Below are positions 57,497-64,000 of a DNA stretch of 64,000 bases, piece after piece. Where the stretch lies: assembly GCA_009746045.1 (NCBI GenBank), contig RPFO01001984.1, positions 1-64,000 of the forward strand, written 5' to 3'. The DNA comes from Mesostigma viride. Taxonomy: Eukaryota > Streptophyta > Mesostigmatophyceae > Mesostigmatales > Mesostigmataceae. The notes under the pieces are model-generated. The model did no database searches and was not told where the DNA came from. It saw only the letters and a program-made list of their open reading frames with translations. The translations under genes and the position numbers were made by a program. How positions within the stretch are numbered: the first letter of the stretch is position 1; the number at the start of each line of letters is the position of its first letter.

Positions 57497-59215
57497 CTAT
57501 TCTTTCCCGCAGGGGGCGCCCACGTCTTGTGGTTCATTGATCATCAAGTCGATCCCGCCCCTCCAGTACACCTTGGTCTCAGTCTGGGGGTCCTGCTTGT
57601 GGCGGAGGTATTCCGCGGCCACAGGTACGTCGCGTCGCTGCTGCTGCTGAGCGCGGGGGTCAGGTCGTCGTCCAGCGTCCAGGCGGAGGTCGTGCAACCT
57701 CTTGCGACGAGAAAGGAACGGCCGCTGCTTGTCCTCTGGGCCATCGAGGGGAAGGGGAGCAGGACTGGTGGGGGAGCCGCCTTGTCCGGCGTGAGTGGGG
57801 AAGGCGGTGGCACCCACGCAGTTCTACCTCGTCGGAGAGGTGAGCCTACCAGGCCCATGAGGGGAAGGAGCTGGTCGGCTTGAGCTCGTCGGCAAGGGTG
57901 ATTAATTGATCGACGTCTCACCTCCAGGGCTTCTGGGGGAAGCGACACAGCGGGGCCTGCGTCGCTTCGATCCCCAGAAGCCAGGTGAGACGTCGATAAA
58001 TTAGTCTGCACCACCCGACCCGGCACTCACGGCGAGCGCGGTCGGTGGCCTCCCGTTGTTTTGCATGGCGAAGGTCTTCAAGCTCCTGGAGTTTCGTAGC
58101 GATGGTGTCAGTGGTTGATCGAGGCGATCGCTGTCCGCAGCAGGTCCGCATAGGAGAGCCGCGGCAGGAGGTTGCCAGCACTCCTGCCGGGGTGGCTGGG
58201 ATGCGATCGTGGCCGTCTGCTCCGCTCTCTTTGGGACCTGTGTGGCCCTAGGGCCTCGGTGTGGACGGTGATGGCTTGAAGCTTCTTCATCAGCACGCCG
58301 CACTTGCCCTCCACCTGCTGTAGGGCGAGCTAGGCAAGCTTGCAGCGTGCGTCTCAGATGCCTGCGCCGCGGTGTGCAGCGCCGTGAACTGAGGTTGGAG
58401 CTTGTGGACGACCCTGGTTTCCACATTATTGGAGACCCGGGCCTCCACCGTGTTGAGCGTTGTGTTCAGCGAGGTCATGAGCTTCTCGGCCAACGGCCAG
58501 GTCACGTGCTCCTCCAGCGCTGCTCGGATATGTCATCCTTGCAGAGGGAGGGAGCCGGTGTGGCTGCCGGCTGCGCAGGCCGGGCTGGGGTGAGCATTAG
58601 CTTAGCGGTGAGGGCGTACGTCTTCAGAGTCTGAGCTGGAAGTAGCTGCACGTACAGGATAGAGAGCTAGGTTCGATGGGTGTGCTCTGGCCGGGCAAAG
58701 AACCTCTCCAGGTTCTCGTCGGAGATGGGCCCAATGGGCCCATGAGGAGCTTGCGATCCTGTGCTAAGTAAGTACTGGACTGTTTCGGCGCATTCTTCCT
58801 TCGTCAGGGCCAGCCAGCGAAGGAAAGAAAAGAATTCGTGGCTCGGGAGGAAAGTTTGTCATTTGTGGGACCTCGTTGCAGGGTTTCTTGGGCTCTGGTG
58901 AGGCGCTTGGTGATGGGTTAATTTGCTGGCGATGGGTTTGCGGGCCCATACGGCTGGGAAAGGACGATATGGCGAGTGGGTTGGGCGCTGGGAGCCGGAA
59001 AGCTCCTTTTCCAAACCTCGTTTTGCTTTTGGAGTCGTCATAGCTGCATGCTTGTCACGTGCGTAACTTTTTCGATACTGTGTTTCAGCCGTAACCGATT
59101 ATATACTGGTGAGTGCGTCTTTAAAAGGCGCATCGAGTGCAAGTGATCTGACTGAATTTGGGGCTCAGATGCAAAAGATCTGAGCTCCGCTGTCAGCCAT
59201 ACCGCCGTCAGCCAT
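57497..59215 (-). pseudogene. LINE ORF1-like gene, copy D, minus strand, frameshifted
   Basis: Begins on the minus strand with a leader sharing GGCTGACGGCGG and AGCGGAGCTCA with copy B, then ATG at 59,041 (MTTPKAKRGLEKELSG). Later fragments read INPSPSASPEPKKPC, a coiled-coil-like TSLNTTLNTVEARVSNNVET, YADLLRTAIASINH, TLDDDLTPA and ETKVYWRGGIDLMINEPQ. Order and motifs match copies B and C, but the sequence is more diverged, so it is a different subfamily. Frames are broken in several places. A strong hairpin (57,909-57,997) lies inside. Confidence 0.55.
57909..57997. repeat. Strong hairpin, about 37-bp arms and 14-nt loop
   Basis: ATCGACGTCTCACCTCCAGG on the left pairs with CCAGGTGAGACGTCGAT on the right. 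Continuing inward, CTTCTGGGG pairs with CCCCAGAAG and AAGCGAC with GTCGCTT, allowing small bulges. Confidence 0.85.
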
Positions 59216-59770
59216 TTCGTAGTCGGGGCTATATGTGTGCCCTCGCCATACGCCACCAGCTGTTTGCCCCGCAACCTCTCCTCACGGCGGGGGCGCCGAG
59301 CAGCTGCGGGCTCGCTCTCGATACTGATCGACGTTCGAGGCACACTACATCGTGTGCATGGGTGGCCAGCAGAACCAGAACTGGTTCCTCTATATCAAGG
59401 AGACAACCAGCGCTGGCCAGTCTCCTCCGGGTGGTGTGTGCCTTGGTTCGGTCGGTCTTTCCCCACTCCACCATCAAGTGCATGAGGACGCGGTTCGGGG
59501 GGCCGGCGCCCTCTATTCCCCCAACCACGTAGTACTAACCTGACATGCATTACCGTGCTGGATCCTATACAACGGGTAGGGTTGCCACCTGCTTTATTGA
59601 TGTCTCCGTGGCTCGGCCGCTTTCTGGTCGATCGCCACATCCTCCGGGCGGCTGTTGATGCCGGCGCAGCCTGGCGCTGCCTCTGTGGCCAAGCGCGAAA
59701 AATGTGCCTCCTTGTGCAATGTGGGGCCCCACCGGGTCACCCCCTTTGTCCTTGAGGGATCGAAGCCCAT
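59216..59770. other. No recognised gene; dispersed motif copy at about 59,393
   Basis: TATCAAGGAGACAACCAGCG at 59,393 is a further copy of the dispersed motif, here read through by a short open frame ([15 protein letters not shown]). The remaining sequence is GC-rich without recognisable coding content. Confidence 0.4.
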
Positions 59771-59956
59771 GACAGCTCCCCTAGGGCAGCGGCTGTCTAG
59801 ATAGATGTTGTAGTTAGAATGATGTTAGCTAGATGTAGTATGTAGCTGATGTAGATAGATTAGACCGGTAGTCCTGACTGTTTGCACCCATCCATCCATC
59901 GGGGTTAATGCTCCGTGACTCCCCAACGGGAGCACGAGTCTAATTAATTAATTAAT
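59771..59956. repeat. Direct copy of the right terminus of the 54,748-56,665 element
   Basis: ACAGCTCCCCTAG, AGATAGATGTTGTAGTTAGA, CATCCATCCATCGGGG, CTCCCCAACGGGAGCACGAG and a TTAATTAATTAA tract are repeated from 56,467-56,665 with few differences. Confidence 0.82.
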
Positions 59957-61382
59957 GAATGACAGCGGAGTATTTTCACGAGTGCTGCCAGCGCGGCGGG
60001 AGGACCGCGATCGACCTCGAGGGTCAGACTGCCGGCCCGTGGTCCGGCGCTGCCCGGGCATGCATGGTCCTCGAATTGGCGGTGCCCAGCGTGCCTGTCC
60101 CTCACCCTCACTCGCACGGTGGCTGATGTGTTATTCCGCCGCGTCCGGGTCGACTTTGTCGCGTCCCAGGCGGCCGGTGCATGTAGGTCACTTCCCCGGC
60201 CTGGCCGTGGGCCGGCAGAGGTGTTGCTGCGCAGCTTGCCTAGACGCATGGAACCATGCATGCATGTGATCGAATTCGACCCCCTTTGGCACGCCCACAT
60301 GCACGGATCTCGACATGTCCAGACCTGGTACGTTGCATGATTGACACATTATTTAGTTAGATAGGTTCTAAAGCTGGCACCAAGCCCACCTGGATGGCCA
60401 TGTGGCTGATCGCTGGATCAAAGCCTTGTCCTCACATGGCTCCGGCCCCATGGCCAATAGCCATGATGACTAAACTAACATTAAGTTCTTGAGAGAGCGC
60501 TTGGGAATATTTCAAAACAACAAGTAGTGAATTAAAAAGTAAGATGTTTGCTGTCTCGATGATGACGATATCACAGACTGCGAAGAATGCCCAAATACTG
60601 AAGCAGACTGATGTTTATGGTAACGGCACCATGGACCCAGATACACGCATTGCAACATTTTTTTCTGGCCTGGGGCTGGTTGTCTCCTTGGTATTGCACC
60701 ACTGACCAGTCAGCTAATCCATTAAGGCCATCACGAGTGCACTCAAAGGCAAGCTTCTCGTCACTTACATGATAGACTAGCTGGGAAACACTACGAACTG
60801 GGAATGCTTGCAGCCCAGGTAGCACTTGCCACACACGGCTAGGGCCAGACAGGGAGCGGTACTTGTCAGCACGATCCAACACCTATGCCATCGGCTGTCA
60901 TCGTAGACACCATGGGATCACGGTCTCCAAGGCCACCCAGGGGGAGGGGGGGGGGATGCGAGCTTGGGTTCCTAACATCCGCACAACACTGTGCCGTGCA
61001 TTTCGAGTGGTGCCCACAACGCTGATGCCTGGTACCAACGCACCAGGGCTGCCATGCGGGCGGCTCCCTCACAGCCGAGAGATCAGGAGCTCGCCCCACT
61101 TGACACGCGGGCTAGACATGCCTTTGAGGGGCGTAGGATTGACTACGACCACCTGCCCTCTGTCCCAGTAGCACCCACCCTCCTCGACGGCTGTGACCTG
61201 ATTTCACTTGGTACGCCCCTGAAGTTGACCCATCCAATAGCTACACATTTCAGCCAGCTGGTAGCCCACGTCGGTAACCCCAGCAGAAGGGCCCACTGGC
61301 AACTGCCTACCGGGAGGGGTGCAAGCCAACAGGAACGGATGCACGGGGGGCAGGAAGCAAGTGGAAGAGCAATGGTAGACCC
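59957..61382. other. Intergenic, 3' of NDUFA5; no recognised gene
   Basis: A minus-strand open stretch (60,882-60,571) has protein-like composition (VSQLVYHVSDEKLAFECTRD) and ends in a minus-oriented copy of the dispersed motif (60,660-60,696). I do not recognise the family. It may be a degraded transposable-element exon. The NDUFA5 3' untranslated region should occupy the right end. Confidence 0.4.
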
Positions 61383-62692
61383 TCAGGGCTTGGGGGCTGC
61401 GGGTGCGGCAGGTGCCGCGGGTGCCCCCGGTGGTGGGGGTGCCCCTGGTGCTGCGGCCGCAGGGGCCGCCTTCTTCGGGTCGACCACCTCTTCGATGATG
61501 AACTGCACCTGGTGGCCCGCAGGGACCTCCCAGGGCTTCCACTCTGCCTCACGGCAAGGTCATGTGCACATGCAGCATGGGGGTGGGTGGGTGGGTGGGT
61601 TGTGAGAACCCGGCATGGGGTGAGGGCTTAAATAATCTAAACCAGGAGGCGAGTGTGGGACAGCCGAGGGCTACATAAACCCTAAACCCCAGCGGAAAGA
61701 GGGACTAAAGTGCCTTATATGCAAAGGAGCTATGAACTATCGTTGGGGCGCCCATCGGGCAGTTCGCGGAGCACACGGGGGCTGTGAAGGTGGGGCATGA
61801 AAGCAGACACAAGCAGGTATATTTGGTTATTTTTTTGTTGCATTACAAGTTAACACACCATCCCCTACACAGAAACGTGCACACACGTGTACTGTCTCCC
61901 ACACAAAAACACACGAATACACACAGACATGGAGACACACGCACACACACACAAACAAGCACACAAACATGCACACACACAAACACATGCACACACCCAC
62001 ACACCCACACACAAACAAACATGTCCCTTAAGAAAGATAATCAGCCCGCGCCATGCCACACATTTCATGCCACAAGCATCGAGGGGAACAACACGGGCGA
62101 ATTCTTAGAACGGAGCCACCTTACAAAGTAGGATCCTGGGTGATAATCTGGCGTCATTTTCCACTGACATAGAAGTCAGCCAAACCAAGTAAAATGGTTC
62201 TGTTCACATACCGCCGCAATCAGCAAATGGCATTTACATAGGTTCAGGAACTAAGATTCAACAAAGACTATGTTCACAGCCTGTGCAGCGCACGTCATCA
62301 GCTATCTACGGCTTACAGCCGGGGCGACAGGGTGGGTTGGAGGGAGAGGGAGAAGTACGCTGCTCACCAGCCATTTTGGGGATCAGACCCAGTTCCTTCC
62401 TTGCCGACCTAATGACCTCCTCGATTTGACCATGGCCGATCCGCTGCTCAATTTTTGACACATCCTGCTCTTCCTGAAGGATCTGCAGCCGCTCCGATGA
62501 CAACTTTTCTAGGGCTTGGCGGTAAATGGCGGTCTGTGGAATGCCGCTGTTCTTCACAGTAGTCAGGATTTCTTGATAAATACCAATGAGCACCTCCCTG
62601 CCATTGGGCACGACTTCCAATCCAACTAGCCCGGTGGTCTTTTTAAGAGCCTGAAGGGCAGGTCCCCCGAATCCGGCAACCCTACGAAACAT
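61383..62692 (-). CDS. NDUFA5: Complex I accessory subunit NDUFA5 (B13), two exons
   Basis: Minus-strand exons 62,692-62,368 and 61,543-61,383 join in phase (G|AG) over an 824-nt GT-AG intron, giving 161 residues. The family signature is clear: KKTTGLVGLEVVPNGREVLI near the N-terminus, then EEEQD-like QEEQDVSKIEQRIGHGQIEE and WKPWEVPAGH at the start of exon 2. The protein belongs to the peripheral arm of mitochondrial NADH:ubiquinone oxidoreductase. After the conserved part there is an Ala/Pro-rich tail of about 30 residues (KKAAPAAAAPGAPPPP...) absent from the plant and animal proteins I know. The start at 62,692 gives the usual MFRR beginning; the frame stays open upstream to 62,851 but is unlike the family. 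The intron carries CA-type repeats at 61,860-62,020. Divergent to the ALDH7 gene. Confidence 0.9.
61860..62020. repeat. CA-rich (ACACA) microsatellite in the NDUFA5 intron
   Basis: Imperfect CA and ACACAAAC repeats on the plus strand, inside the only NDUFA5 intron. Confidence 0.85.
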
Positions 62693-63681
62693 TATGGCGT
62701 GAATAAAAAATACACGCAATGAATCTCTGCCGTAAGGGTAGGTGGACGTACTTGATTGATAAATTGCTGCACGCTCACCGGCGTGAGGCCATCGCCCGTA
62801 AATGGCTTCCGGCTTCGACGCTGTAGGAGTCGCGGGACAGCGTGCTTGCACTAAAACGTGCTTATAACGTGTCAGGACTCATGAGCGATGGCGCGCGATG
62901 GTGGCGTCATGGCATGTGAACCTGGCAAAGCATCAACCCGCATGCCGCGCGCTCTCGCGCATTTCTGGCATCCTCGAAGTGCGGAGCACTGAGCACGCAA
63001 GTCAGGAAGCAACTCAGCAGTCAGCATGCACCGCAGCAGCTATGATTGTGTAGTCACTAGTCATGGATGCTAATTCACTAATCAGTCATCTGCTCAGACA
63101 TAATTATGCTGTCACACGATTGTTAACCAACGTTCTCTACCACTGACAACTGTACCCGGGAGCCAGGATGATTGTCCCGAGTCTGGACTCTTGACGTCTG
63201 GAGTCCTGATCAGGACTCAGGACTCCTGGAGTCTGGACTCTGGAGTTTGGACTCCGGCGGTCCGGCCGTCTGGGATCTTGATCTTGCAGGCGGTCCACCG
63301 CTGTCCGCCACCGGTAGTACTAGAAAATACGGAGAATCTTTTTAAGTTCTGTGCCAGGCGCCAGCGTAACATGCGTTGTTGCGTTTGCACAGACGTCGAC
63401 GCGTGACGTGACTCGGCATTTTGAGTTTTTGACTCGCCATACAGGTGCGGGCACCAGCACTGGCACTAACTGCGAAGCCTACATACATATCTTTACATGT
63501 AGGGATAACAGGGTATGGAGTTGAGTTGAGTTTATTCCCACGCCGGTGAACCGACAGGGTATGGTTGGGGTGCGTTTGAGTAGGTAGCAAAGACAGTCCC
63601 CACTAATAACGGTTCAAAGTTCCCAGATTATAGGCGCGCTCAATCATCTGGGGGAGTGTTGTTGCGTTTTCTTGCGCAGCT
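62693..63681. promoter_or_regulatory. Shared divergent promoter region of NDUFA5 (-) and ALDH7 (+)
   Basis: About 990 bp between two divergent starts. At 63,181-63,260 it holds an array of GGACTC / GAGTCC half-sites, including a perfect 18-bp palindrome (63,201-63,218, GAGTCCTGATCAGGACTC), and TGACGTC, a CRE/bZIP-like core, at 63,192-63,198. No TATA box is obvious. TTGCGCAG just before the ALDH7 ATG could be a 3' splice site, so the ALDH7 transcript may begin with an upstream exon. Confidence 0.45.
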
Positions 63682-64000
63682 ATGGCAGAATTACTGCAGC
63701 AGCTTGGGATTAGGGAGCGCTTTCCTGGAGGCTTTGCGGGGGAGTGGATCGGAACGGGCGAGCTGCTGCATGTGGTTAGTCCTTGCGATGGCACCAGGAT
63801 AGGCTCCATTCGGCAGGTGTCGGCCACGGAGTATGATACAATCGTCCAGAAGGCACATAAAGCGTTTCTCACCTGGCGGAGTGTCCCTGCGCCCAAGCGC
63901 GGTGACATAATTCGACAGCTGGGAAATAAGCTGAGGCAGTGGAAGAAAGAGCTGGGTGCATTGGTAACGCTGGAAGTTGGGAAAATTCAGGCCGAGGGGG
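63682..64000 (+). CDS. ALDH7: Aldehyde dehydrogenase family 7 (antiquitin), N-terminal part
   Basis: The open frame from ATG 63,682 runs off the window after 106 codons with no intron yet. It begins MAELLQQLGIRERFPGGFAG and continues to WRSVPAPKRGDIIRQLGNKL and LVTLEVGKIQAEG, the hallmark N-terminal region of ALDH7/antiquitin. Members oxidise semialdehydes (alpha-aminoadipic semialdehyde in lysine breakdown) and other aldehydes with NAD; the full protein is about 500 residues. The NAD-binding core and the catalytic Cys and Glu lie beyond the window. The start fits the cytosolic form of the family. A CAG|CT just upstream leaves open an extra N-terminal exon with a targeting peptide. Confidence 0.93.
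   Translation, partial: MAELLQQLGIRERFPGGFAGEWIGTGELLHVVSPCDGTRIGSIRQVSATEYDTIVQKAHKAFLTWRSVPAPKRGDIIRQLGNKLRQWKKELGALVTLEVGKIQAEG

Noticed and set aside
60571-60882. Minus-strand protein-coding gene
   Set aside because: Composition is protein-like but there is no recognised family, no partner exon, and it ends in a dispersed repeat.
60991-61605. Plus-strand 204-codon Ala/Gly-rich open frame
   Set aside because: It is antisense to NDUFA5 exon 2, whose minus-strand reading matches the family and splices in phase.

Overview
The window looks like nuclear DNA of a green alga (Chlorophyta). The host genes are split by GT-AG introns (one GC-AG). Their best family matches are to plant and algal proteins: a plant-type VPS39, an Aurora-like kinase of the type seen in Chlamydomonas, and a plant-type NDUFA5 with an Ala/Pro tail. 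A plant-type telomere motif (TTTAGGG) occurs inside an intron. I cannot name the genus. I saw no rRNA, tRNA, CRISPR array or organellar gene.

Layout. 1-520: a 155-bp tandem repeat. 861-5076 (+): a two-exon Mutator-like (MULE/FAR1-type) transposase with intact catalytic motifs. 5.1-8.1 kb: repeat land, with CACGTG hairpins and a 21-bp minisatellite interrupted by a TTAA-ended module. 9.8-10.7 kb (-): relic of a LINE ORF1-like gene. 11,627-13,646 (-): a complete short LTR retrotransposon (TRIM type) with 5-bp target duplication, tRNA primer site and polypurine tract. 14,377-18,535 (-): Aurora-like protein kinase, possibly with a further 5' exon near 20.1 kb. 18.5-23.4 kb: no recognised gene. 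23,416-50,818 (+): one 24-exon gene for the HOPS subunit VPS39/VAM6. Its 3.8 kb of coding sequence is spread over 27.4 kb by introns packed with micro- and minisatellites, a MITE and a 950-bp foldback element. 51.3-60.0 kb: a nest of related elements, with three more ORF1-like relics, module repeats in inverted orientation and (TTAA)n tracts at their edges. 61,383-62,692 (-): complex I subunit NDUFA5, two exons. 63,682-64,000 (+): start of aldehyde dehydrogenase family 7 (antiquitin), cut by the window end and divergent from NDUFA5.

The four host genes are unrelated housekeeping functions: vacuolar/endosomal fusion, kinase signalling, mitochondrial respiration and aldehyde/lysine catabolism. 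They do not form a pathway. The most unusual feature is inside VPS39: several introns begin with tandem arrays whose repeat unit spans the exon end plus the 5' splice site, so the splice donor itself has been multiplied (10 copies in intron 6, 2 in intron 14, 3 in intron 19, degenerate echoes in others). Also notable are the fresh TRIM insertion and a module family whose copies end at (TTAA)n tracts.
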